Shown here piece by piece: positions 7,478 through 16,750 of a stretch of 64,000 bases of DNA. Source of the DNA: Verrucomicrobiaceae bacterium (lineage in GTDB: Bacteria; Verrucomicrobiota; Verrucomicrobiia; Opitutales; Intestinicryptomonadaceae). The stretch lies in NCBI GenBank assembly GCA_015061955.1, contig SUVO01000002.1:94633-158632 (forward strand), written 5' to 3'. How positions within the stretch are numbered: the stretch's first letter is position 1; each line of letters opens with the position of its first letter. Below the pieces are notes generated by a model. The model had not been told where the DNA came from, made no database searches, and was given only the letters and a program-made list of their open reading frames with translations. The translations under genes and the position numbers were made by a program.

Positions 7478-9982
7478 TTATATGCAACGTTCTTTTTGCA
7501 GAACTTTATCGATTTCTTCGCGAACTCTTTCTGCAAAGTTTTCATAACTTTCGGTTGCATCTGGCAACATTTGTTTTAGAAATTGCACTTTGATTTTCGA
7601 GCCAAACTTTGGCATAGTTTTACCAACTTTTATTTTTTCAAATGCTCCACTAATACAAACTGGTATAACTGGAATTTTCATTTCTTTTGCTATGATTGCA
7701 AATGTTGATTTAAATTCGGCAATATCGCCATCTTTTGTTCGTGTGCCTTCTGGGAAGATAACAACTCTATTACCTTCTTTTAAAGCTTTTGCCAATTTAC
7801 CTATTGAACTTTTTACATTTTCGTTAATATCCATAACAATGACATTACTTCTATTTACGAAATTTCTAAACCAACCACTTCTTATATAACTTCTAATTTT
7901 TGCAAAGAAGTACGTTTTATAAATTTGTGTTTTTGTTGAAGCCCCCATAAGCAACGCACCATCGGCAAACGATTGGTGATTTGGGGTTATTATAACAGGT
8001 GTGTTTTCTGGCAGATTTTCTATTCCAATATACTCTGTTTTATACAACAACTTAGACAAATTCTTTAGAGCCGACACTGTCAAAAAGTGGAAGAAATGTG
8101 GTTTCTTCAATTCTATATTAGTGCTCGATTTTATAATATCTGCCCACGATACTTTTTTGAGAATTCCCTCGTATGCTGTGTCGCGATTTTTCTCGACCAT
8201 TTCTGCGAACAAACGCAAACTCTGATATTTTTCAAAATCGCGTTCTGCAACTTTTACGCCATAATTTTCTTCAACAAAACACTGTAACGCAATTTTACCA
8301 AGCGAATCTAATCCTAAATCCATTTCCATATGAACATCGCAATCTACTGGCAACGATATTTGTTTTTCTAAAACAGATTTAAGCTGACTGTAAACTGCTG
8401 TTTCTGGTTCTGGATTTTTTATACGTGTTTGCGTTGTATTGCCTTTTTCTATATACGAAGCAAGTTGATGACGTTTGAGCTTACCAACGCGTGTTCTGGG
8501 TAATTCTTCGGTTGTAAGCACAAACTTAATAATGCGTTTGTACATTGGCGAATTTCTATTGTAGGGCAGAATGGCTTCGTTACGGATTTTTTCTTCGACT
8601 GCGTCGTTACCCAATTGATCAACCAATGTTTGATTTACACGCACTATTGCACGCAATGTGCCTTCGTACATAAGGACTGCAGTTTCTAAAATATCTGCAC
8701 TCTGACGTTGCAAGTTTATTTCCATTTCAGCTGGATTTAAATTCTTGCCGTTTGCCAAAACTATAATTTCTTTTCTACGTCCGGTTATAAAAAGGAAGCC
8801 TTCGTTGTCGATATATCCTAAGTCGCCAGTGTAGAGCCAACCATTGCGAATTGATTGAGCTGTTTCTTCTGGGCGATTGTAATATCCCGATGTTACGTTT
8901 GCACCTTTTACGATAATTTCACCATCATCAATCTTAACTTCTATACCTTGTAGTGGTTGACCTGGCGAACCCATTTTTACTTTATTTATGCGTGGGAATG
9001 AAATAATTGGGGCGCATTCTGTCATTCCATAGCCTTCTCTAACAGGGAACCCAAGTGTTTGTAAATCGCTCCATACTTTTTTATCGAGAGCGGCACCACC
9101 TGAAATCCAGTACTTTATTGGACCTCCAAATTTTTTATGAATCATTCCAAAAAGCTTTTGCGAAAACTTCATATTATCTACGAGTTTAGCTATTCCAAAT
9201 AAAAGTTTTGCAACTTTTGATTGTTGTATTTTGGTAATTATATTTGCATGTACCATTTCGTAAAATCTAGGTACACTAACAACCATATCTACTGGATATT
9301 TTTGCAACACTGCCGAAATTTCTGCAGGTGCAATTGATTTGGGGAACACAATTTTACCACTTATTGCCAACGGCACAATTTGTGTTCCCATAAGTGGCAA
9401 TATGTGATGGAATGGCAACATAGCCAAAACTCTTACACCTTCAAAGAAATATTTTGCTTCTATAACTGCGTTCATATTAGCAGCTAAGTTTGCAAAACTG
9501 AGCATTACTCCTTTGGGGCTTCCAGTAGTTCCCGATGTATAAACTATCAACGCTAAATCTTTATAATTTCGTTCTATAACAGAGTTTTCAGGTTGCTCCG
9601 GAAATTCTACATTTTCAAACAATTTTTCTAAAATTAATATCTTAGTATTTACTCCAGCTTTTTGAATTGCGTCTTGCGTATTTTTTTCATTTTCTATCGA
9701 AGTAAATATTACCTCTGGTTTTGCATCGTTCAATACAAACGCAACTTCATCGACATTTGATTTTGCATCTATTGGTATTACTGTTGCACCTTTTTGCCAT
9801 GTACCATAACAAGCAAATATCCATTCGGGTGCGTTTTCGGCATATATAGCTGTTTTTGATGTTTCTTGAGGTAATATTTGCGATATTTTTAATGCACGCT
9901 TATATACTTCGTTATAATTGAACTGAAAGTCAAGACCCGCCAAGGCTGGTAGATTACTACTCGATAATAATTTTAGTGTCAT
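7478..9982 (-). CDS. Fused acyl-CoA/ACP synthetase, acyl carrier domain and PlsC-type acyltransferase
   Basis: An 834-residue three-domain protein. Residues about 1-510 are an AMP-binding adenylate-forming ligase: YTSGTTGSPKG near 148-158, GYGMTECAP, and YTGDLGYIDNEGFLFITGRRKE. Residues about 530-610 are an acyl carrier domain with the phosphopantetheine serine in DLGLDSLGK (about 553-561). Residues about 640-834 are a 1-acylglycerol-3-phosphate acyltransferase with NHQSFAD (about 668) and FPEGTRTKDG (about 742). It probably activates fatty acids and transfers them to lysophospholipid, like Aas, but the domains are in the reverse order to E. coli Aas, with a built-in carrier. tgt lies 3 bases upstream. 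Confidence 0.85.
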   Translation of the reverse strand: MTLKLLSSSNLPALAGLDFQFNYNEVYKRALKISQILPQETSKTAIYAENAPEWIFACYGTWQKGATVIPIDAKSNVDEVAFVLNDAKPEVIFTSIENEKNTQDAIQKAGVNTKILILEKLFENVEFPEQPENSVIERNYKDLALIVYTSGTTGSPKGVMLSFANLAANMNAVIEAKYFFEGVRVLAMLPFHHILPLMGTQIVPLAISGKIVFPKSIAPAEISAVLQKYPVDMVVSVPRFYEMVHANIITKIQQSKVAKLLFGIAKLVDNMKFSQKLFGMIHKKFGGPIKYWISGGAALDKKVWSDLQTLGFPVREGYGMTECAPIISFPRINKVKMGSPGQPLQGIEVKIDDGEIIVKGANVTSGYYNRPEETAQSIRNGWLYTGDLGYIDNEGFLFITGRRKEIIVLANGKNLNPAEMEINLQRQSADILETAVLMYEGTLRAIVRVNQTLVDQLGNDAVEEKIRNEAILPYNRNSPMYKRIIKFVLTTEELPRTRVGKLKRHQLASYIEKGNTTQTRIKNPEPETAVYSQLKSVLEKQISLPVDCDVHMEMDLGLDSLGKIALQCFVEENYGVKVAERDFEKYQSLRLFAEMVEKNRDTAYEGILKKVSWADIIKSSTNIELKKPHFFHFLTVSALKNLSKLLYKTEYIGIENLPENTPVIITPNHQSFADGALLMGASTKTQIYKTYFFAKIRSYIRSGWFRNFVNRSNVIVMDINENVKSSIGKLAKALKEGNRVVIFPEGTRTKDGDIAEFKSTFAIIAKEMKIPVIPVCISGAFEKIKVGKTMPKFGSKIKVQFLKQMLPDATESYENFAERVREEIDKVLQKERCI

Positions 9983-9985
9983 AGT

Positions 9986-11107
<1,122 letters not shown>

Positions 11108-11119
11108 TTAGTAGCTTTT

Positions 11120-12538
11120 TTATAATATTGGACCAGCTGTATATGTTTTAGCTTCTGGCGTTTTTTCTACCAATGCATCGGCACGATTACAGAAATCTTC
11201 AGTTTGTGCTTCTGCCAAAGCAGTTGCTTTTGAACCAACTTCGCTAATGTCGTTTAGCTCATCTAAACTCAAAGGCATACGTTCGTCATTTGCCAAACGT
11301 TTAAGCAGATCGTTTTCGATAATCTTTCCTGCACGCAAATCGTTTGCTGTTGCAACTGCATGTTCTTTGATTATTTCGTGAGCATCTTCTCTACCAATGC
11401 CTTTTTTAACTGCGTTCATCATCACTGTTGTAGTCAACAAGAATGGCATATATTTTGCACACTCAGCTTTAATAACTGCTTCGTTAACTACCATCTGATT
11501 CATAATTGTTATGAAAGTTTCAAGCAAGCCATCTAGTGCAAAGAACGAATCGGGCAGAACTACTCTACGAACAACCGAGCAAGATACATCGCCTTCATTC
11601 CACTGGTCGCCAGCCAACGATGCAGCCATATCCATATAACCACGCAAGATTACATGAAAACCATTTATACGCTCGCAACTACGCGAATTCATTTTATGTG
11701 GCATTGCCGACGAACCTGTTTGACCTTTTGCAAAACCTTCGCTAGCCAACTCCATACCAGCCATAATACGCAAAGTCTTTGCAAAGCTTGAAGCCCCTGC
11801 ACCAAGCTGATACAAACGCGACACGCATTCGAAATCGAGTGTACGTGGATACACTTGACCTGTTGCACCTATACAACGAGCAATTCCAAGATGTTTTCTA
11901 ATTTTTTCATCTAATGCTATTGCTTTTGCTGAGTCGCCATCAAAGAGAGTCAATTGGTCTAATTGTGTACCAACGGCTCCTTTTAAGCCACGAACAGCGT
12001 AAGTTTCGATAAGCTCGTCTAATTTTTCGAGGGCTCTCATTGAGTCTTCACCAAATTCAGCCATACGTTTACCGAATGTTGTAAGCTGGGCAATTACATT
12101 ATGTGTTCTGGCAGCCAATATTGTTGCTTTATATTTTTTTGCAGTTTGCGAAAGTAAGTGCAATGCAGCAGCTGCTTTTATACGGATTACTTTCAAACTT
12201 TCAAACACTTGTAATTGTTCAACACATTCTGTAAGGTCGCGACTTGTCATACCCTTATGGATATGTTCAAAGCCTGCTAATTCGCAAAATTCTTCAATAC
12301 GTGCTTTTACATCATGACGAGTTATTTTTTCGCGTTTATTTATTTCATCAACACGGATATTTGTTTTTACTTTTTCATAGGCATCGATAGCTTCTTGTGG
12401 AATATCTAAGCCAAGCTCCTTTTGAGCTTTCATTACAGCAATCCAGAGATTACGTTCGAGCAAGATTTTGCCTTCTGCACTCCAGATATTTTTTATTGAT
12501 TCTGTTGCGTATCTTTCTGCGAGAATATTTGGTATCAT
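11120..12538 (-). CDS. purB: Adenylosuccinate lyase PurB
   Basis: PurB cleaves adenylosuccinate to AMP and SAICAR to AICAR, releasing fumarate, in purine synthesis. The 472-residue protein carries the fumarase/aspartase-superfamily signature GSSAMPHKMNSRSCERI near residue 280 and the upstream catalytic-histidine region AARTHNVIAQ. The N-terminal RYATESIKNIWSAEGK is typical of the long bacterial form. It heads a possible purB-tgt-ligase transcription unit: spacings are 12 and 3 bases. Confidence 0.95.
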   Translation of the reverse strand: MIPNILAERYATESIKNIWSAEGKILLERNLWIAVMKAQKELGLDIPQEAIDAYEKVKTNIRVDEINKREKITRHDVKARIEEFCELAGFEHIHKGMTSRDLTECVEQLQVFESLKVIRIKAAAALHLLSQTAKKYKATILAARTHNVIAQLTTFGKRMAEFGEDSMRALEKLDELIETYAVRGLKGAVGTQLDQLTLFDGDSAKAIALDEKIRKHLGIARCIGATGQVYPRTLDFECVSRLYQLGAGASSFAKTLRIMAGMELASEGFAKGQTGSSAMPHKMNSRSCERINGFHVILRGYMDMAASLAGDQWNEGDVSCSVVRRVVLPDSFFALDGLLETFITIMNQMVVNEAVIKAECAKYMPFLLTTTVMMNAVKKGIGREDAHEIIKEHAVATANDLRAGKIIENDLLKRLANDERMPLSLDELNDISEVGSKATALAEAQTEDFCNRADALVEKTPEAKTYTAGPIL

Positions 12539-12594
12539 ATAGCTTATATATATTGTAGATTTTTCAGTTCTTTAAAAGCTTTTTTTTATATTCA

Positions 12595-12632
12595 TAAAAA
12601 AAAGACGCGTTTTTTTTTACGCGTCTTTCTTT
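12595..12632 (-). terminator. Terminator after the PEGA lipoprotein gene
   Basis: AAAGACGCGT (12601-12610) and ACGCGTCTTT (12619-12628) form a perfect 10-bp stem with an 8-base loop, followed on the minus strand by a T run. It ends the transcript of the gene at 12652-13143, just upstream of purB. Confidence 0.85.
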
Positions 12633-12651
12633 TTATAAAATTTTATTAAAA

Positions 12652-13143
12652 CTATTTTTTGTTAGCTGGTTTCGATGCGTAGAACTCAACAATTTTCTTG
12701 ATCATATACGAGTGTTCGCATTCAGAAATTTTACCTTCTTTCTTCATCTTGTCTGCTTTATCGAGATTCTTTTGCATATCTTCAAATGCTTTTGTTCCCT
12801 TATACGCAGGAAGGAATGCAGGTGTCATTTCATTCTTTTGGCATGTTAAAGTGAGGGTTTTATAATAACCCATATCTACGAGAGGACCAAACTTAATGAA
12901 TGGATTTTCCTTCAACGCAGCAACTGTTGTTTCTTTATTTTTGTAGCCGTCTTTAATCAACACCACGTTATATGTGCCATCTTTTGGCAAAGAAAGCGTA
13001 AGTGGTGTTAGCCCCATAATTTCATCATTTATCAAAACGATTGCACCTTTGGGGTTTGAATTAATTGTTACCTGATCTTCTGTGATTGAAGTGCAAGCCG
13101 ACATAGCGAGCGCTGCGATGATGGGGAGTAATAATTTTTTCAT
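12652..13143 (-). CDS. PEGA-domain lipoprotein
   Basis: A 163-residue exported lipoprotein. The signal peptide ends in the lipobox LAMSAC, so Cys16 should be lipidated. Residues about 25-70 form a PEGA-type beta domain (VTINSNPKGAIVLINDEI, GLTPLTLSL), usual in surface or periplasmic proteins of envelope-rich bacteria. The remainder is charged and partly helical. It is a single-gene unit with its own terminator downstream. Function is unknown; membrane anchoring in the periplasm is inferred from the lipobox. Confidence 0.8.
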   Translation of the reverse strand: MKKLLLPIIAALAMSACTSITEDQVTINSNPKGAIVLINDEIMGLTPLTLSLPKDGTYNVVLIKDGYKNKETTVAALKENPFIKFGPLVDMGYYKTLTLTCQKNEMTPAFLPAYKGTKAFEDMQKNLDKADKMKKEGKISECEHSYMIKKIVEFYASKPANKK

Positions 13144-13212
13144 AATTCTAATAATTGTGTTGTTCTATTTAAATTAAATTGTTGGAATATTTTTTTACAA
13201 GTCAAGTTTTTT

Positions 13213-14010
13213 TTACAATTTTGACAATTCTTTAGATCGATTTTTAGCAGCTACCAGTACGTTTTTCATTGTTTCGCGGAAATTTACTTTTTTCAATTCT
13301 GCCAATCCTGCCAAAGTTGTTCCTCCAGGGCTTGAAACTGCTGTGCAAAGCTCATCTGCCGACAATGGCGATTGTGCAAGCAACATTGCAGAACCAAGCA
13401 AGGTTTTTTCAACAAGTTTTTTCGATTCTTCATCGGTAAAACCTATTTGTTTTCCTGCTTCAATCATAGCTGCTGCAATTTCAAATATATATCCTGGTCC
13501 ACTTCCTGAAAGGGCTGTTACTGCGTCGAGACGAGCTTCTTGCACTTCCATAAATTCACCAATAGCTCCCAATATGCTTTCAACTACTGTTTTTTCGTTT
13601 CCCGATAATGTACTTTCGGGGGCATAACAAGATATTCCTTGCGATATTTGTGCAGGCATATTAGGCATTACACGCACTATCTTTTTTACGTTTGGAAAAC
13701 ATTCACGCAATCGAGCTATTGACGTTCCAGCCAAGATAGACACAAGAACATCATTACTTGCCGATGATGCTTGTTGAGCTACTTCGGCGAGTTGTTGTGG
13801 CTTACACGCAAGCACAACTACCGACGATTTTTCTAACAATTCTTTTATGCTATCTAAACACTCAATCGATGTTTGTTGTGCCAATATTTTACCTGTATCA
13901 TCGTTCCCACAAGTACAGACTATATCGTCTGAACTCACAGTTTGCGATAACAAACCTTTTACTATTGCACTGGCCATTTTGCCAGCACCTATAAATCCGA
14001 ATTTTTTCAT
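13213..14010 (-). CDS. proC: Pyrroline-5-carboxylate reductase ProC
   Basis: ProC reduces pyrroline-5-carboxylate to L-proline with NAD(P)H. The 265-residue protein has the N-terminal Rossmann motif GFIGAGKMASAIVKGLL, the central RVMPNMPAQISQG, and the C-terminal dimerisation and active-site segments ALSGSGPGYIFE and SPGGTTLAGL. Length is normal. It lies one base downstream of the glycerate kinase gene on the same strand, so they are probably co-transcribed, although the two pathways are unrelated. Confidence 0.95.
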   Translation of the reverse strand: MKKFGFIGAGKMASAIVKGLLSQTVSSDDIVCTCGNDDTGKILAQQTSIECLDSIKELLEKSSVVVLACKPQQLAEVAQQASSASNDVLVSILAGTSIARLRECFPNVKKIVRVMPNMPAQISQGISCYAPESTLSGNEKTVVESILGAIGEFMEVQEARLDAVTALSGSGPGYIFEIAAAMIEAGKQIGFTDEESKKLVEKTLLGSAMLLAQSPLSADELCTAVSSPGGTTLAGLAELKKVNFRETMKNVLVAAKNRSKELSKL

Positions 14011-14011
14011 A

Positions 14012-15148
14012 TTATTTTAATTGTGATACAAAATCTTTTGACAAACTTGCCAAGAATTTAGGCGCTCTATTATGTGCCTCTACCGAATTTGGTGCTATTG
14101 GCAGAATTTCGCCTATCTTTATTCCATCAAGTTGCATTTTTGAAACATCTTTTTCTGATACTCCTGATTCTCCACAGAATATCCAAACTTGTTTTTTATA
14201 TTTTAGTGCCATTTTAGCTAACTGGTAAGGCCCTTTCCCCAACATATCGGTTGAATCAAATTTGCCTTCTCCTGTTATAATAATATCGCTAGCTTTTACG
14301 CATTTTTCAATGTCGGTATACTTTGCGAAAAGTTCAAAACCACTAATACGTTCGGCATTTAGGAAATTCATTAAAGCATATCCACAACCACCTGCTGCAC
14401 CTGCACCTGCTTCATTGTGCATACTTTTGCCAAAACATTTTTTTACAACCTCAACATAATTTTTCATATTTTGTTCGAGTTGTTGTGCCTGTTCTGGTGT
14501 TGCTCCTTTTTGTATTGAAAATTTTAACGATGCACCATCTTCACCCAACAATGGATTTGCAACATCGGTTGCTACTATGAATTTTGTTTTAAATGTATTT
14601 TGTGGCTTTTCTATTTTTGCAAGTTTACCTAATCCTTCTCCATTAGGCGATATATCGTTGCCATCTTTATCTAAAAATCTAAATCCCAATGGTATCAACA
14701 ACCCAATACCACCATCGTTAGTAGCACTGCCTCCTACGCCAACAATAATTGTTTTATAACCACGTTCAACGAGCTTTTCTAATATATTGCCTGTTCCTAT
14801 GTTTGTTAACTTTGCTGGATTTCTTTCTGTATCCGAAACTAAATTTATACCTGAGGCTTCTGTTAAGCCAACAAGGGCAGTGTTATCATCAAGCAGGGCA
14901 CACTTTGCAGTCAAGGTTTGACCAGTTGGGTCTTCTGTTTTAAGGCGAATAACTTTGGAGCCTTTTTTAGCTTTAGCTATTGTATCTACAAATGCGTCTC
15001 CACCGTCTGTCAAAGCAAATTCTGTAATTTGGGCATTTTTTAACATCGAGCTAATTCCCATCTTAATAGAGTGCGATGCCTGACTTGCCGACAATGAACC
15101 TCTGAATTTGTCGGGAGCAATTAAAAATTTGTAGACTTTATTCGCCAT
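14012..15148 (-). CDS. Glycerate kinase (GarK/GlxK family)
   Basis: This 378-residue enzyme should phosphorylate D-glycerate with ATP, feeding glycolysis. Family motifs visible are FLIAPDKFRGSLSASQA at the N-terminus, GGSATNDGGIGLLIPLG near residue 137, and ITGEGKFDSTDMLGKGP near residue 290. Length fits the type I family. A purine-rich AAGAAAGG lies a few bases upstream of the ATG, one of the clearer ribosome-binding sites in the window. It shares a 188-base AT-rich divergent spacer with rhaA. Whether the product is 2- or 3-phosphoglycerate cannot be told. Confidence 0.9.
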   Translation of the reverse strand: MANKVYKFLIAPDKFRGSLSASQASHSIKMGISSMLKNAQITEFALTDGGDAFVDTIAKAKKGSKVIRLKTEDPTGQTLTAKCALLDDNTALVGLTEASGINLVSDTERNPAKLTNIGTGNILEKLVERGYKTIIVGVGGSATNDGGIGLLIPLGFRFLDKDGNDISPNGEGLGKLAKIEKPQNTFKTKFIVATDVANPLLGEDGASLKFSIQKGATPEQAQQLEQNMKNYVEVVKKCFGKSMHNEAGAGAAGGCGYALMNFLNAERISGFELFAKYTDIEKCVKASDIIITGEGKFDSTDMLGKGPYQLAKMALKYKKQVWIFCGESGVSEKDVSKMQLDGIKIGEILPIAPNSVEAHNRAPKFLASLSKDFVSQLK

Positions 15149-15336
15149 ACATTACCTTTCTTATTTTTTACAAAACAAACTTGCGAGATTATTTATAATA
15201 TCTAAAAAAAATCTACCAATTGCAAGCCCCTTTTTAAACAAAATACCATATCATTAAAAAAAATAGATCTTTTTTTAAAATAAAATCCCAAAAAAAACTT
15301 GAAATAAAAACAAAATTACACAAACTTATTTTTCAT

Positions 15337-16587
15337 ATGGCAAACAATTATAAGCAAGCAAAAGATACGTACGCAAAATTTGGCGTAGATACTGAAAAAG
15401 CATTAAAAATGCTCGATACAATTCCTCTTTCTATGCATTGTTGGCAGGGTGATGACGTTGGTGGTTTTGAAACACCTGATGCAGAACTTTCAGGTGGTGG
15501 TATTCAAACAACTGGTAATTTCCCTGGAAAAGCTCGCAACGTTGATGAACTTAGAGCTGATATTGACGAAGCTTTGAAATATATTCCTGGTCCAACTCGT
15601 TTGAATTTACATGCTTTGTATGGTGAATTTGGTGGTAAGAAAGTAGATAGAAACGAAATCGAGTTTAAACACTTTAAAGGTTGGGTTGATTGGTGCAAAA
15701 GCCGTAAGATGAATATCGACTTTAACCCATCTTACTTTTCGCATCCATTGGCTAACGATGGCTTTACTCTTTCGAGTGCTGATAAGGGTATTCGCCAGTT
15801 CTGGATTGAACACGGTATTGCATGTCGTAAGATTGCTGAAAAAATGGGTAAAGAATTGGGCAACACTGTTATCACAAACTTCTGGATGCCTGATGGTATG
15901 AAAGACTTCCCAGCTGATCGTCTTGCTCCACGCGAACGCATGGCTGATTCGCTCGATCAGATTATGAAAGTTAAAATTTCAAAGAAATACGATAAAGACG
16001 CTGTTGAATGTAAGCTCTTTGGTATTGGTAGCGAAAGTTATGTTGTTGGTTCGCACGAATTCTTCATGGGCTATGCTGTAAAAAATCAGATGCTCTTGTG
16101 CTTAGACTCAGGACACTTCCACCCAACCGAAACAATTGCCGATAAAATTTCTTCGGCTTTGATGTTCGTGCCAGAAATTCTCTTGCACGTTTCGCGTGGT
16201 GTTCGTTGGGATAGTGACCACGTTGTTCTTACTGACGACAATACAATGGCTATTATGCAAGAAATTGTACGTTGTGGTGCAACTGATAAAGTTCATATTG
16301 GTATGGACTTCTTTGATGCAAGTATTAATCGTATCTTTGCTTGGGCTATCGGTATGAGAGCTGCAAGAAAGAGCTTGTTGTGTGCATTGTTAGATCCGAT
16401 TGCAATGATGCGTAAGGCTGAAAATGCTGGTGATTATGGCACACGCTTAGCTCTCATGGAAGAAGCTCGTAGTTTGCCATTTAACGCTGTATGGCAAGAA
16501 TATTGTGCTCGTTCGGGTAAGCTTTCTGGTTTGAAGATGCTCGAAGGCGTCAAGAAATACGAAACTAAGGTATTGTCGAAGCGATAA
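15337..16587 (+). CDS. rhaA: L-rhamnose isomerase RhaA
   Basis: RhaA converts L-rhamnose to L-rhamnulose in the cytoplasm. The 416-residue protein has the diagnostic LSMHCWQGDDVGGFE (residues 31-45) and LSGGGIQTTGNFPGKARN, with DSGHFHPTE and RGVRWDSDHVV supplying metal-site residues. Length equals the family norm (about 419). No rhaB kinase, rhaD aldolase or transporter gene is adjacent, so the pathway is scattered. The secreted GH78-like enzyme at 1370 could supply the substrate. No Shine-Dalgarno-like sequence is seen before the ATG. Confidence 0.96.
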   Translation: MANNYKQAKDTYAKFGVDTEKALKMLDTIPLSMHCWQGDDVGGFETPDAELSGGGIQTTGNFPGKARNVDELRADIDEALKYIPGPTRLNLHALYGEFGGKKVDRNEIEFKHFKGWVDWCKSRKMNIDFNPSYFSHPLANDGFTLSSADKGIRQFWIEHGIACRKIAEKMGKELGNTVITNFWMPDGMKDFPADRLAPRERMADSLDQIMKVKISKKYDKDAVECKLFGIGSESYVVGSHEFFMGYAVKNQMLLCLDSGHFHPTETIADKISSALMFVPEILLHVSRGVRWDSDHVVLTDDNTMAIMQEIVRCGATDKVHIGMDFFDASINRIFAWAIGMRAARKSLLCALLDPIAMMRKAENAGDYGTRLALMEEARSLPFNAVWQEYCARSGKLSGLKMLEGVKKYETKVLSKR

Positions 16588-16650
16588 TTTAATGGTTGAA
16601 ACATAAATATGTGGTTTACACATCTTTATGTTATGGCTAAATAAAAGTAA

Positions 16651-16683
16651 AGGGATGTTGCTAAAAGCAATATCTCTTTTTTA
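16651..16683 (+). terminator. Terminator after rhaA
   Basis: AGGGATGTTGC and GCAATATCTCT pair over 11 bases (two G-U) around a short loop, followed by TTTTTT. It lies 63 bases beyond the rhaA stop. Confidence 0.75.
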
Positions 16684-16750
16684 TTGTAAAAGTTTGTGTG
16701 TTTTAGGTTGCAAAGCGAACTTGATTGGTTATTAGTTGTCTAGATTAAAA

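Noticed and set aside
15149..15336. Riboswitch between the glycerate kinase and rhaA genes
   Set aside because: Only A/T tracts; no stable stem-loop or known riboswitch core visible.
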